Part shown: positions 6,418 to 14,681 of the stretch, piece by piece
How positions within the stretch are numbered: the first letter of the stretch is position 1
How the letters are laid out: every line of letters starts with the position of its first letter
Assembly (NCBI GenBank): GCA_947167435.1
Contig: CAMVIC010000005.1
Location: 1 to 17,854, forward strand
DNA: 17,854 bases
Direction of reading: 5' to 3'
DNA from: an uncultured Clostridia bacterium
GTDB taxonomy: Bacteria > Bacillota_A > Clostridia > Oscillospirales > Oscillospiraceae
Program-made: the position numbers and the translations under genes
The notes under the pieces: model-generated
Seen by the model: only the letters and a program-made list of their open reading frames with translations
What the model was told of the DNA's origin: nothing
Database searches by the model: none

Positions 6418-6981
6418 CTGAAGTTACTCATAAATGACATTTTTGACCAAATGGAATTGATTCCACAGGCTTTCTTGCTCACGGTGTTTCTAATCGTTAT
6501 GTTTGCTTTGCTGCAGAATTCAATGTCACATGAAAAAATCGAATTCAAAAGACTGTGGAAGTACTGGCGTGTGGGGTTATTTATCTTCTATTCCTCGTTT
6601 GTCCTGGTAAACACACTTTTGACTAGACGAGACATAAACCCCTATCGCTGTGTTTTTATGCACTTCGGCTTCCGGAAAGACCCGAAATGGAACAATGAAA
6701 TTATTGAAAATATCCTTCTATTTATTCCGCTCATCCTCTTGTACCTGTCGGCGTTCAAACCGGAAAAGCCCTGGAAATCTGCCTTGATTCTGTCCGTGTG
6801 TGCAACTTGCTTTATTGAGCTGTCCCAGCTGCTGTTCTGGCTGGGGAATTTCCAGTTTTCGGACATGCTTTACAATGTCATCGGGGGCATGATCGGCTGC
6901 GGAATCTGGTTTGCGGTGGACAGAGCCAGAAGGCGCTTTGCCCACGGGGAGAACAGCACCGTTCAGAGGACGTCGGGATGA
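6418..6981 (+). CDS. VanZ-like family membrane protein
   Basis: The protein (187 residues from CTG 6418, 176 from ATG 6451) has about five membrane segments (roughly 14-32, 52-68, 96-112, 121-140 and 150-167). It carries the VanZ pattern: ENILLFIPLILLYLSAF (97-113), then FIELSQLL (132-139) and FSDMLYNVIGGMIGCGIW (147-164). VanZ relatives can confer teicoplanin resistance, but most genomic copies have no known role. CTG 6418 is chosen because of the ideal AAGGAGG and spacing; ATG 6451 is the conservative alternative. An IS110 remnant has replaced its upstream region, so its promoter is unclear. By eye the gene looks more AT-rich than its neighbours, as if acquired separately. It overlaps comF by four bases. 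Confidence 0.85.
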   Translation: MKLLINDIFDQMELIPQAFLLTVFLIVMFALLQNSMSHEKIEFKRLWKYWRVGLFIFYSSFVLVNTLLTRRDINPYRCVFMHFGFRKDPKWNNEIIENILLFIPLILLYLSAFKPEKPWKSALILSVCATCFIELSQLLFWLGNFQFSDMLYNVIGGMIGCGIWFAVDRARRRFAHGENSTVQRTSG

Positions 6982-7634
6982 AATACCTGGATTGGCTTCT
7001 GGATCTGCTGTATCCCCGCCGCTGTGCCTTCTGCCACCGACTCTCCCCGGATGGGCTGCCGGTGTGTCCGGCCTGTGCGGGAAAGCTGCCCTTTGCCCGG
7101 GGCGGAGAGCAGCGGCAGCGCCTGCCGGAGATTGAGACCTGCGTTTCGCCGCTGCTTTATGAGGGGATCGTTCGCGACTCCCTTCTTCGCTATAAATTCG
7201 GCGGAAGGCGGGAGTACGCAAAGATTTATGGGGAATTTCTGGCAAAATGTATTGACGAAAACGGAATTTCCTGCGATAGTATCACATGGACGCCTTTGAG
7301 CCGGAAACGGCTCCGCAGTCGCGGCTATGATCAGGCGCGGCTGCTGGCCGAGGAAATTGCCGCCCGCACCGGTCTGCCATGCGTGCAGATGCTGGTGAAG
7401 CTGCGCAACAATCCCGCGCAGTCCGGTACCGGCAGCGCGGAGAAGCGGCGGGCGAATGTGCTGGGCGTCTATGCCTGCCCATCGGAAGAGGCGGTGAAGG
7501 GAAAGCGGGTGCTGCTGGTGGACGATATCGTGACCACCGGCGCAACGCTGTCCGAATGCGCAAAGGTTCTGCGCAGAGCGGGTGCGGCCTCTGTCTGTGC
7601 CTGCACACTGGCCCGGCGGGCAAAGCAAGAATAA
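6978..7634 (+). CDS. comF: ComF-family phosphoribosyltransferase-like protein
   Basis: The 218-residue protein has an N-terminal zinc-finger-like pair of CxxC motifs (Cys16/Cys19 and Cys30/Cys33) and a phosphoribosyltransferase fold. The latter includes PLSRKRLRSRGYDQARLLA (106-124) and the PRPP-binding loop VLLVDDIVTTGAT (178-190). ComF proteins assist DNA uptake in naturally competent bacteria, probably by supporting single-strand DNA import with the ComFA helicase. No comFA is visible here, so a competence role is inferred from family only. The start overlaps the stop of the VanZ-like gene (ATGA). Confidence 0.92.
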   Translation: MKYLDWLLDLLYPRRCAFCHRLSPDGLPVCPACAGKLPFARGGEQRQRLPEIETCVSPLLYEGIVRDSLLRYKFGGRREYAKIYGEFLAKCIDENGISCDSITWTPLSRKRLRSRGYDQARLLAEEIAARTGLPCVQMLVKLRNNPAQSGTGSAEKRRANVLGVYACPSEEAVKGKRVLLVDDIVTTGATLSECAKVLRRAGAASVCACTLARRAKQE

Positions 7635-7653
7635 TTAAAAACGAGGTGCGGAT

Positions 7654-8685
7654 ATGACCATAGTGGAAAGAGACATTGCGGTGGACATGGGGACGTCCTC
7701 CACACTGCTGTTTGAAAAAGGCAAGGGCATCATTGCCCGGGAGCCGACGGTGGTTGCGGTGGATCGGGTGACCGGGAAAATCCTGCGTGTCGGCCAGGAC
7801 GCCCAGAAGGCTCTGGGACGGACACCGGCCAACATCGTGCCCATCCATCCGATCAGCGCCGGTGTGATTTCAGACTATGAGCTGGCAGCGCAGATGCTGC
7901 GGGATCTGGTTGCACGGGTGACCTCCTTCCAGTTTTTCAAGCCCCGGGTTCTGGCCTGCGTGCCCAGCAGCGTCACCGGCGTGGAAGAGCGCGCGATGAT
8001 CGACGCCGCCATTGAGGCGGGCGCCCGCAAGGTCTATCTGCTGGAGACAGCGGTGGCAACGGCGATGGGTGCCGGCGTGGATATCTCAAAGCCCGACGGA
8101 CACATGGTTATCGACATCGGCGGCGGCACCACGGAGGTGGCGATTATCTCAGTGGGCGGCGTGGTGGAATGCGAGTCCATCAAGGTGGCCGGCGCCAGCT
8201 TCGACGAGGCCATCGTGCGCTACATCCGCTGCAAGCACAACATGCTGGTGGGTCTGGGCGCTGCCGAGGAGCTGAAGCGGAATATCGGCTGCGTGATGCA
8301 GCGGCCCGACATGGGCGTGGAAGAGGTCAAGGGCCGCAACTTGGCAAACGGCCTGCCCAAGACGGTGAGCGTCAGCTCCAATGAGCTGATCGAGGCCTTT
8401 GTGGAACCCATGAACCACATCCTGGATGCGGTCCATTCCGTCCTGGAGCGGACGCCGCCCCAGCTGGTGGGCGATCTTGACAAAAACGGAATTATCATGT
8501 CCGGCGGCGGCAGTCTGATTTACGGCATGGACCGCCTGATCGAGCGCAGCACGGGCATCCGCACCACGGTGGTGGACGATGCCATCTCCTGCGCGGCCTA
8601 CGGCGCTGGCAGGATGCTGCAGCACCTGGACGAGATGCAGGACGGCATGATGAACTTCCACCGCATGCGTCAGCTGAAGGGCTGA
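7654..8685 (+). CDS. mreB: MreB/Mbl-type rod-shape actin homologue
   Basis: The 343-residue protein has actin-fold nucleotide motifs: DMGTSSTLLF (11-20, phosphate 1), DIGGGTTEVAIIS (154-166, phosphate 2), Glu131 in the ETAVATAMGAG connector, and MSGGGSLIYGMDRLI (282-296, adenosine). MreB filaments organise peptidoglycan synthesis at the inner face of the membrane and set cell width. GAGGTG lies eight bases before the ATG. mreC and mreD do not follow; ispD does, so this may be an Mbl/MreBH-like paralogue rather than the main mreBCD copy. The phosphate 1 sequence (DMGTSST) deviates from the common DLGTANT, consistent with a divergent member. Confidence 0.93.
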   Translation: MTIVERDIAVDMGTSSTLLFEKGKGIIAREPTVVAVDRVTGKILRVGQDAQKALGRTPANIVPIHPISAGVISDYELAAQMLRDLVARVTSFQFFKPRVLACVPSSVTGVEERAMIDAAIEAGARKVYLLETAVATAMGAGVDISKPDGHMVIDIGGGTTEVAIISVGGVVECESIKVAGASFDEAIVRYIRCKHNMLVGLGAAEELKRNIGCVMQRPDMGVEEVKGRNLANGLPKTVSVSSNELIEAFVEPMNHILDAVHSVLERTPPQLVGDLDKNGIIMSGGGSLIYGMDRLIERSTGIRTTVVDDAISCAAYGAGRMLQHLDEMQDGMMNFHRMRQLKG

Positions 8686-8714
8686 GCGGCGGCCTGAGAG
8701 AGGGGAGACGGCGT

Positions 8715-9449
8715 ATGAAACTCCTGGAAAACGTGAGAAAACTGGCGCAGAAAAAGGACCTGCCCCCGGTGTGCTCCGCAGTGGTTCTTGCCGCAGGCAG
8801 CTCGGAACGGATGGGCAGCGACAAAATCCTGGCAGAGCTGGCGGGCACGCCGGTTCTGGTCCGGGCACTTACCCCGTTTCAGGAATCCGAATATGTGGAA
8901 GAGATCGTGGTGGTAACCCGTGCCGACCGGATCAACCGCATTGCCGACCTGGTAAAGGAGTATAAGCTCGACAAGGTGAGCAAAGTGGTCTGCGGCGGCA
9001 GCACCCGGATGGAATCCGCCCTGGCAGGCGTGTCGGAGGTGAAGGCGGAGGCGAAGCTGATCGCCATCCATGACGGAGCCCGCCCGCTGGTAAGCCGGGA
9101 GCTGATTGCGAGCACCGTGCAGGCGGCACGGGATTATCTGGCCGCGGTTCCGGCGCTGCCCAGCACCGATACACTGAAAACCGTGGACAAAAACGGCGCG
9201 GTGATCGGCGCGGTGGACCGCAGCGCAACCGTGCGGGTACAGACCCCGCAGGTGTTCACGGCCGATCTCATCAAGGGTGCGCTGACGGCCGCCGTCACCA
9301 AGGGCCTGCCCCTTACCGACGATTGCTCCGCCATCGCCCGCATGGGCGTCAAAACCCGGACGGTGCCCGGCGAGGAGGACAACATCAAGCTGACCACGCC
9401 CCGGGACCTGTGGCTGGCGGAGGCCATTCTGCAGGAGCGGAGGAAATGA
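8715..9449 (+). CDS. ispD: 2-C-methyl-D-erythritol 4-phosphate cytidylyltransferase
   Basis: IspD joins CTP and methylerythritol phosphate in the non-mevalonate isoprenoid pathway. The nucleotide-binding signature [16 protein letters not shown] sits at residues 22-37, followed by [16 protein letters not shown] and [11 protein letters not shown]. The 244-residue protein is slightly long because about 20 residues precede the usual N-terminus ([14 protein letters not shown]). GGGGAG stands before the ATG, supporting that start. The stop overlaps the ispF region (ATGA), and the two enzymes act two steps apart. Confidence 0.95.
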   Translation: MKLLENVRKLAQKKDLPPVCSAVVLAAGSSERMGSDKILAELAGTPVLVRALTPFQESEYVEEIVVVTRADRINRIADLVKEYKLDKVSKVVCGGSTRMESALAGVSEVKAEAKLIAIHDGARPLVSRELIASTVQAARDYLAAVPALPSTDTLKTVDKNGAVIGAVDRSATVRVQTPQVFTADLIKGALTAAVTKGLPLTDDCSAIARMGVKTRTVPGEEDNIKLTTPRDLWLAEAILQERRK

Positions 9450-9451
9450 AC

Positions 9452-9943
9452 ATGCGCATCGGACACGGATATGACGTACACCGGCTGGCGCCCGGACGGC
9501 GCCTGATCCTGGGCGGCGCGGAAATTCCCTGGGAGAAGGGCCTTTTGGGCCATTCGGACGCGGACGTACTGACCCATGCGCTGATGGACGCGCTGCTGGG
9601 AGCGGCGGCGATGGGGGATATCGGGCATCTGTTCCCGGACAACGATCCCCGCTATGAAGGGGCCGACAGCGTTCTGCTGCTGCGGGAAGTGACGGCCCGG
9701 CTTCGGGAGAACGGCTTCCGCCTGGTCAACTGCGACTGCACGGTGATTGCCCAGCGGCCAAAGCTCGCCCCGTATATTTCCCAGATGCGCGCAAATCTGG
9801 CGCAGGCCATGGACGCGCAGACCGACCAGGTCAGTGTAAAGGCCACCACCGAGGAGGGCCTTGGCTTTTCCGGCGAGGGTCTGGGCATCGCGGCACACGC
9901 GGTGGCGCTGATTGAAAGAATCCCGGCAGCCGGAACAGAATGA
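9452..9943 (+). CDS. ispF: 2-C-methyl-D-erythritol 2,4-cyclodiphosphate synthase
   Basis: IspF cyclises 4-diphosphocytidyl-methylerythritol 2-phosphate and releases CMP. Counting from [10 protein letters not shown], the zinc ligands Asp8, His10 and His42 fall exactly where known in the family, with [11 protein letters not shown] at 33-43. [12 protein letters not shown] and the C-terminal [22 protein letters not shown] complete the pattern (163 residues). The start is placed at 9452 because GGAGG (9439-9443) is eight bases away; the alternative ATG 9446, overlapping the ispD stop, is only two bases from it. A perfect 15-bp hairpin follows the stop. Confidence 0.96.
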   Translation: MRIGHGYDVHRLAPGRRLILGGAEIPWEKGLLGHSDADVLTHALMDALLGAAAMGDIGHLFPDNDPRYEGADSVLLLREVTARLRENGFRLVNCDCTVIAQRPKLAPYISQMRANLAQAMDAQTDQVSVKATTEEGLGFSGEGLGIAAHAVALIERIPAAGTE

Positions 9944-9956
9944 AGCAGGATACATG

Positions 9957-9989
9957 GAACAGGCGGGTGACATTGTCACCCGCCTGTTC
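9957..9989 (+). terminator. Long perfect hairpin after ispF, probable terminator or transcript-end structure
   Basis: GAACAGGCGGGTGAC (9957-9971) and GTCACCCGCCTGTTC (9975-9989) form a perfect 15-bp stem with an ATT loop. No U-tract follows, so it is not a textbook intrinsic terminator. A second small hairpin, CTTCCG/CGGAAG with loop GAAT (10004-10019), follows shortly after. Confidence 0.5.
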
Positions 9990-10058
9990 AAGCTGTAAGC
10001 AGACTTCCGGAATCGGAAGAATTTAAGAGAAATTCATAGATTATATCGGTTTCGCTTG

Positions 10059-10087
10059 TTGCCTTTTTTTTAATTCTGGTCTATAAT
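10059..10087 (+). promoter_or_regulatory. Sigma-A-type promoter of the cdaA operon
   Basis: TTGCCT (10059-10064) and a perfect TATAAT (10082-10087) are 17 bases apart. The -35 matches consensus at four positions and is followed by a T-rich spacer. The leader to cdaA would be about 50 bases. Confidence 0.6.
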
Positions 10088-10145
10088 AATTTGATTCTAA
10101 TTTAATGTGGGGTTTCAGGCCCACAGATAGAGCGGAGAAAGAAGT

Positions 10146-11033
10146 ATGGAAGCTATCAGCAGCGGCTTTGCCTCTGCCGTAAACCGCCTGACAACGATGG
10201 GAATCTGGGATGTAATCGACATTCTGATCCTGGCCTATCTGATCTATCGGGTGATCTGGTTTGTGCGGCGGACCAGTTCTTACAATCTGACAAAGGGCGT
10301 TCTGGTTCTTCTGGCGGCGGTGGTTCTGGCCAATGCCCTGGACCTGACGATGATTAAGTTTTTGCTCAACCGCGCGGTTGAGCTGGGTCTTATTGCTCTT
10401 GTGATTCTGTTCCAGCCGGAGCTGCGCCGTCTTCTGGAGCGGATGGGCAGCAGCCTGACCTCCAATCACACGGCGGCAAGCTCCGTCATGGAGACCGCCA
10501 TTTCTCAGACGGTGCTGGCCTGCAAGGAGATGTCGGCTTCCCGCACCGGTGCCCTGATTGTTTTTGAGCGCAACGTGAATCTGAATTCCGTCATGGGTAC
10601 CGGTACTGTCATCAACGCCGACGTGTCGGCGGAGCTGCTGAAAAACATGTTTTTCAACAAGGCGCCGCTCCATGACGGCGCGGTGATTATCCGCGACACG
10701 CGGATCGCGGCCGCCGGCTGCGTTTTGCCCCTGACCCAGAGCACCAATCTGAGCAAGGAGCTGGGCATGCGCCATCGGGCCGGCATCGGCCTGAGCGAGC
10801 AGTCCGACGCGGTTGTGGTCATCGTCTCGGAAGAGACCGGCTCCATCTCCATGGCGGTGGACGGCATGCTGAAGCGGCACCTGACCGCCTCCACCCTGGA
10901 TCGGCTGCTCCATTCGGAGCTGGTAAAGGAAGAGGATGGAGAGACCAAAAACGGCAATGTATTCCATAATCTGAAAAAGATATTCAAGGTGACAAAGGAT
11001 GAACAGCAAAAGCCCGATGAGAAAACTGTATGA
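10146..11033 (+). CDS. cdaA: Diadenylate cyclase CdaA (c-di-AMP synthase)
   Basis: CdaA makes cyclic di-AMP from two ATP at the membrane; the messenger controls potassium and osmolyte balance and wall homeostasis. Three N-terminal hydrophobic segments (about 22-40, 50-66, 79-90) precede the DAC domain. The catalytic motifs are present: HDGAVI with Asp177-Gly178-Ala179, and MRHRAGIG with Arg209-His210-Arg211. The protein is 295 residues, slightly long because of a charged C-terminal tail. GGAGAAAG precedes the ATG. cdaR starts 35 bases before its stop, so the pair is translationally linked. Confidence 0.96.
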   Translation: MEAISSGFASAVNRLTTMGIWDVIDILILAYLIYRVIWFVRRTSSYNLTKGVLVLLAAVVLANALDLTMIKFLLNRAVELGLIALVILFQPELRRLLERMGSSLTSNHTAASSVMETAISQTVLACKEMSASRTGALIVFERNVNLNSVMGTGTVINADVSAELLKNMFFNKAPLHDGAVIIRDTRIAAAGCVLPLTQSTNLSKELGMRHRAGIGLSEQSDAVVVIVSEETGSISMAVDGMLKRHLTASTLDRLLHSELVKEEDGETKNGNVFHNLKKIFKVTKDEQQKPDEKTV

Positions 11034-12255
11034 CAGCAAGATCTTCTGGATGATTATCTCTCTGGCAGTGTCCCTGGCCATCTGGATTTACGTTACCAGC
11101 GTGGAGGGAGACGAATTCCGCCAGACCTTCCGCAACGTGCGCGTGGAGCTGGTGGGAGAAGAGACTCTGCTGAGCGGTCGGAATCTGGTAATCACGGATC
11201 TGGATCTGTCCACGGTGACGGTGGACGTGACCGGGCCGAGAAGAATCGTCACCGCACTCAGCTCTTCGGACCTGGTGGCCGAAATTGACGTCAGCAAGCT
11301 GACCCGGGCCGCCTACACCACCCAGAGCTATACGGTGGTTTACCCGGACGGCGTGGACAAGCGCAACCTGACCGTAAACCGGAAGTATCCGGAAACGGTG
11401 AGCTTTGTGGTGTCCCAGCAGACCTCCAAGTCCGTTCAGGTGCGCGGCGGCTTTGAGGGCAAGCCCGGGGAAGGCTACACGGCGGAAACGCCGGTGTTTG
11501 AGCCCTCCACCATTACGGTCTACGGGCCGGAAAACTATCTGAAGACAGTGGACCATGCCTGGGTCACCTTTGGGCGTGACGTGGAGCCCACCAGCACCTA
11601 TTCGGTTGAGACCGGCTTCGTGCTGCGAAATGCGAGCAACGAGGCGGTATCCACCGCCTATCTGAGTACCTCCCAGGATACGGTGCGGGCAACGCTGCCG
11701 ATCCTTGAGGTCAAGACCGTAGCTCTGGGAATCGACCTGATTGAGGGCGCCGGCGCGACCTCCGCAAACACCAAGCTGGATATTCAGCCGGCCTCGGTGA
11801 CGCTGGCGGGCGATTCCGCCATTCTGGCCGGTATCAACCGCATCGTGCTGGATACCCTGGACCTGACGGACTTCGTCACCACCTACAAGCAGTCCTATGT
11901 GATTCCGCTGGACAACCAGCTGCGCAACATCACCGGCGTTACGGAAGCCACGGTCACGGCGGAAATCGTCGGACTGGAGACCAGAACCTTCAAGGTCACC
12001 AACATCTCCACCATCAACGAGCCGGACGGGGCGGAAGTGAACATTCTCAGTGAAAGCATCGACGTGGTGCTTCGCGGCACGGCGGAGGATCTGGCCGCTG
12101 TCAAGGCGGAGGATATCAGCGCCGTGGCGGATCTGTCGGACTACAAGGATTCCGTCGGCTCCTATATGCCCAGCGTGAACGTCTACGTATTTGGCCTCAC
12201 GGACGTGGGCGCGGTTGGAGAGAATACGATTTCAGTGGAAATCAGAAAGGCTTGA
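10999..12255 (+). CDS. cdaR: CdaR, YbbR-domain regulator of CdaA
   Basis: CdaR is the membrane-anchored, extracellular partner that modulates CdaA. One N-terminal membrane segment (about residues 15-34) is followed by a beta-rich extracellular part with repeated YbbR-like units of 80-90 residues, such as those beginning near FRQTFRNVRVELVG and TFKVTNISTINEPDG. Length is 418 residues. The ATG at 10999 has AAGGTG seven bases upstream inside the cdaA reading frame. The common third partner, glmM, does not follow here; an RseC-like gene does. Confidence 0.92.
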   Translation: MNSKSPMRKLYDSKIFWMIISLAVSLAIWIYVTSVEGDEFRQTFRNVRVELVGEETLLSGRNLVITDLDLSTVTVDVTGPRRIVTALSSSDLVAEIDVSKLTRAAYTTQSYTVVYPDGVDKRNLTVNRKYPETVSFVVSQQTSKSVQVRGGFEGKPGEGYTAETPVFEPSTITVYGPENYLKTVDHAWVTFGRDVEPTSTYSVETGFVLRNASNEAVSTAYLSTSQDTVRATLPILEVKTVALGIDLIEGAGATSANTKLDIQPASVTLAGDSAILAGINRIVLDTLDLTDFVTTYKQSYVIPLDNQLRNITGVTEATVTAEIVGLETRTFKVTNISTINEPDGAEVNILSESIDVVLRGTAEDLAAVKAEDISAVADLSDYKDSVGSYMPSVNVYVFGLTDVGAVGENTISVEIRKA

Positions 12256-12257
12256 GT

Positions 12258-12659
12258 ATGACACAGGACGCCATCGTCACGAAACTGCTGCCTGACAATA
12301 TGGCAGAGGTGCTTGTTATGCGCACCACGGCCTGCGGCAGCAACTGCGGCAGCTGCGAAAGCTGCATCTATCAGAGCGAACTGAAAACCGTCGCCCGCAA
12401 CCGGATTGATGCCAAGCCCGGCCAGAAGGTGCTGATTGAGAGCAAAACCTCCCTTGTCTTCAACGCCGCCATACTGGTGTACGTGATGCCGCTGGTGCTG
12501 TTTCTGATCGGCTATGCCCTGGCCTGGGCACTGGGCGGCAGCGAAGGCACGTGTATTCTGGTCAGCTTTATGGCGCTGGTCATCAGCGGCGTAATCCTGG
12601 TGCTGACACAGCGGGCCAGAAAAGGCGAGAGCAGAATTACCTTTGATATCATTGAATGA
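12258..12659 (+). CDS. RseC/MucC-family (SoxR-reducing system) membrane protein
   Basis: This 133-residue protein has an N-terminal domain with a cysteine cluster at 26, 30, 33 and 36 (CGSNCGSCESC) and two membrane segments (about 68-92 and 97-117), the usual RseC layout. In Proteobacteria RseC acts with the Rsx complex on the SoxR iron-sulfur cluster. In Clostridia such proteins often accompany Rnf-type systems, but no rnf genes are visible here. The cysteines suggest a redox or metal role. ATG 12258 is chosen because AGAAAGG lies seven bases upstream; a TTG at 12252 is the alternative. The stop overlaps the upstream yicC start region. Confidence 0.82.
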   Translation: MTQDAIVTKLLPDNMAEVLVMRTTACGSNCGSCESCIYQSELKTVARNRIDAKPGQKVLIESKTSLVFNAAILVYVMPLVLFLIGYALAWALGGSEGTCILVSFMALVISGVILVLTQRARKGESRITFDIIE

Positions 12660-12673
12660 GGACGGCGAGCAAC

Positions 12674-13552
12674 ATGATCAAGAGCATGACCGGCTACGGC
12701 AGCGCCAAGGGCACTGTAGAGGGCCTGGAGATCAGCGTGGAACTGAAAAGCGTGAACAATCGGTATCTGGATGCCTCCGTTCGGATGCCCCGCAGCTTCC
12801 TGTTTGCGGAGGAGACGGTGAAGGCCATCGTCCAGTCCCATATCAGCCGCGGCAAGGTGGACGTGTTCGTGAGCGTGGATTCCTCCGCAGCCGGCGACAT
12901 GACCGTGCGGGTGAATGAGGCGCTGCTGAAAGGCTATCTGGAGGCTGTCAGCCACATCGCGGAGGAGTACCGGCTGGAAAACGATTGCACTGCCATGAAC
13001 ATCAGCCGCTTCCCCGACGTGCTGTCCGTGGAGAAAAAGGACCTGGACGCTGAGGCAATCTCCGCCGGGATCGCCCGGATCGCGGAGCAGGCCCTGTGTG
13101 ATTTTGACGATATGCGTCTTCGGGAGGGCGAAAAGCTCCGGGAGGACGTGCTGAACCGACTGCAGACCATTGACGGCCTGGTGCGCCAGGTGGAAGAGAA
13201 AAGCCCTGAGACCGTTGCGGCTTATCGCCATCGTCTGGAGGAGAAGATGGCCGAGGTGCTGGGCACTGCCGGCATCGACGAAAACAGAATCCTGGCGGAA
13301 GCGGCGCTTTTTGCCGACCGGGTAGCAGTGGACGAAGAGACCGTGCGGCTGCGCAGCCATATGTCTCAGCTGCAGACCATGATGAACGGTTCGTCCCCCA
13401 TCGGCCGGAAGATCGATTTCCTGATCCAGGAGTTTAACCGGGAAGCCAATACCATCGGATCCAAGTGCCAGAATTCCCAGATTGCCCACGTGGTGGTGGA
13501 CCTGAAGGCCGAGATCGAGAAGATCCGGGAGCAGATCCAGAACATCGAATGA
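12674..13552 (+). CDS. yicC: YicC/YloC-family endoribonuclease
   Basis: The family signature [11 protein letters not shown] begins at 12674 and fixes the start, although the frame is open from ATG 12656. The C-terminal DUF1732-type segment [14 protein letters not shown] with a final coiled stretch ([17 protein letters not shown]) is intact, giving 292 residues, the normal length. YicC proteins have been shown to be RNA endonucleases that affect small RNA and mRNA turnover in E. coli; the target here is unknown. The position directly before remA and gmk matches yloC in Bacillus. Confidence 0.94.
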   Translation: MIKSMTGYGSAKGTVEGLEISVELKSVNNRYLDASVRMPRSFLFAEETVKAIVQSHISRGKVDVFVSVDSSAAGDMTVRVNEALLKGYLEAVSHIAEEYRLENDCTAMNISRFPDVLSVEKKDLDAEAISAGIARIAEQALCDFDDMRLREGEKLREDVLNRLQTIDGLVRQVEEKSPETVAAYRHRLEEKMAEVLGTAGIDENRILAEAALFADRVAVDEETVRLRSHMSQLQTMMNGSSPIGRKIDFLIQEFNREANTIGSKCQNSQIAHVVVDLKAEIEKIREQIQNIE

Positions 13553-13562
13553 GGGAAACGGC

Positions 13563-13817
13563 ATGAAACTGGTTGCGATCGGCTTTGGCAATCTGGTGTC
13601 CGCAGAGCGGGTGATCTCCATCGTGAGCCCCGAATCCGCCCCGATCAAACGCATGATCCAGGACGTGCGGGAGCGCGGCGCGCTGATTGATGCCTCCTTT
13701 GGCCGCAGTACCAGGTCCGTCCTGATTATGGACAGCGGCAACGTCATCCTTTCCGCGCTGACGCCGGAGACCCTGGCCCAGCGCTTTGATGAAGACTTCC
13801 GACAAGGAGAAGAATAG
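13563..13817 (+). CDS. remA: RemA/YlzA-family regulator (DUF370)
   Basis: RemA is a small DNA-binding protein that forms rings and activates extracellular matrix and osmoprotection genes in Bacillus subtilis. The 84-residue protein has the family pattern GFGNLV (7-12), [33 protein letters not shown]. It begins ten bases after the yicC stop with GAGGGAAACGGC ahead of the ATG. Its synteny with gmk is widespread in Bacillota. The regulon here cannot be deduced. Confidence 0.93.
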   Translation: MKLVAIGFGNLVSAERVISIVSPESAPIKRMIQDVRERGALIDASFGRSTRSVLIMDSGNVILSALTPETLAQRFDEDFRQGEE

Positions 13818-13821
13818 ACGA

Positions 13822-14421
13822 ATGACTGAAAGAGGCAAACTGTTTGTAATCTCCGGCCCGTCCGGGGCGGGGAAGAGCACCGTCGTTTTCCGGGCGATGG
13901 GCCAGCGAAGCGACGTATGCTTTTCCACCTCCGTGACCACCCGCCAGCCGCGGCCCGGCGAGGTGGACGGCAGGGAATACTTCTTTGTGGACCGGACGCG
14001 CTTTCAGGAAATGGTGGAGAACGACGAGCTGCTGGAGCATGCGGAATACGTCTCCAACTTCTACGGCACACCCCGGGACTATGTGGAGCGGAAGCTCGCA
14101 GAGGGCATGAATGTGCTGCTGGATATTGAAATCCAGGGTGCCCGCCAGGTGAGCGAAAAGGTTCCGGAGGCGGTTAAGATCTTCATCGTGCCGCCCTCCC
14201 TGGAGGAACTGCGCCGCCGTCTGGAGGATCGGGGCACAGAGACGGCCGAGACCATTGCCGGCCGGCTGACCCGGGCCCATCAGGAGTGCGCCGAGGCAAT
14301 CTTTTACGACTATATCATCGTGAACGACGATCTGGATAAGGCTGCCGCCGAGCTGGACGCCATCCTCACCGCCGAGCACTGCAGAGCCGCCGATCGGGCG
14401 GACGCCCTCAAGAACCTGTAA
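13822..14421 (+). CDS. gmk: Guanylate kinase
   Basis: Gmk phosphorylates GMP to GDP with ATP. The P-loop GPSGAGKST occupies residues 12-20, followed by the GMP-binding segment TTRQPRPGEVDGREYFF (39-55) and LDIEIQGARQV; the 199-residue length is normal. The start at MTERGKLF is set by AAGGAG about ten bases upstream (13804-13809 region). An in-frame ATG at 13786 lies inside remA and would add twelve unconserved residues. The gene lies four bases after the remA stop. Confidence 0.95.
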   Translation: MTERGKLFVISGPSGAGKSTVVFRAMGQRSDVCFSTSVTTRQPRPGEVDGREYFFVDRTRFQEMVENDELLEHAEYVSNFYGTPRDYVERKLAEGMNVLLDIEIQGARQVSEKVPEAVKIFIVPPSLEELRRRLEDRGTETAETIAGRLTRAHQECAEAIFYDYIIVNDDLDKAAAELDAILTAEHCRAADRADALKNL

Positions 14422-14430
14422 TCAAATTAA

Positions 14431-14446
14431 TGCCGCAAACGCGGCA
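14431..14446 (+). other. Short hairpin in the rpoZ leader
   Basis: TGCCGC (14431-14436) pairs with GCGGCA (14441-14446) around an AAAC loop. The stem ends one base before the rpoZ ribosome site AAGGAG. No U-tract follows, so it is not a terminator. Confidence 0.4.
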
Positions 14447-14463
14447 GAAGGAGAATACCAATC

Positions 14464-14652
14464 ATGATGCTTTATCCCCCTGTTGCTGAACTTGTTGACA
14501 AAATCGGAAGCCGCTACCAGCTGGTGAATCTGGTGGCCCGCCGCGCCCGCGTCATCTCCGCCGAGGCGGAGGAGAAGCAGATACCCCTGGAGCGCAAGCC
14601 GGTCTCTATCGCCATTGACGAGGTGTATACCGGCAAACTCAGCATCAAGTAA
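14464..14652 (+). CDS. rpoZ: DNA-directed RNA polymerase omega subunit
   Basis: Omega helps fold and stabilise the beta-prime subunit of RNA polymerase. The 62-residue protein has the family pattern SRYQLVNLVARRARVI (18-33) and a KPVSIAIDEVYTGK tail. Two adjacent ATG codons (14464, 14467) could start it; AAGGAG lies ten bases before the first. The position after gmk is the standard one in Bacillota, which supports the call despite the short length. Confidence 0.93.
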   Translation: MMLYPPVAELVDKIGSRYQLVNLVARRARVISAEAEEKQIPLERKPVSIAIDEVYTGKLSIK

Positions 14653-14681
14653 AAACATCCATGCAGCAAGGTGGTGGACCC

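Noticed and set aside
6411..6437. ATG directly after AGGAGG as a start codon
   Set aside because: Only one base separates it from the ribosome site and the frame closes after eight codons.
12512..14071. Long minus-strand open frame (519 codons)
   Set aside because: It lies antisense to the end of the RseC-like gene, yicC, remA and the start of gmk, all recognised families; GC-rich codon use opens the opposite frame.
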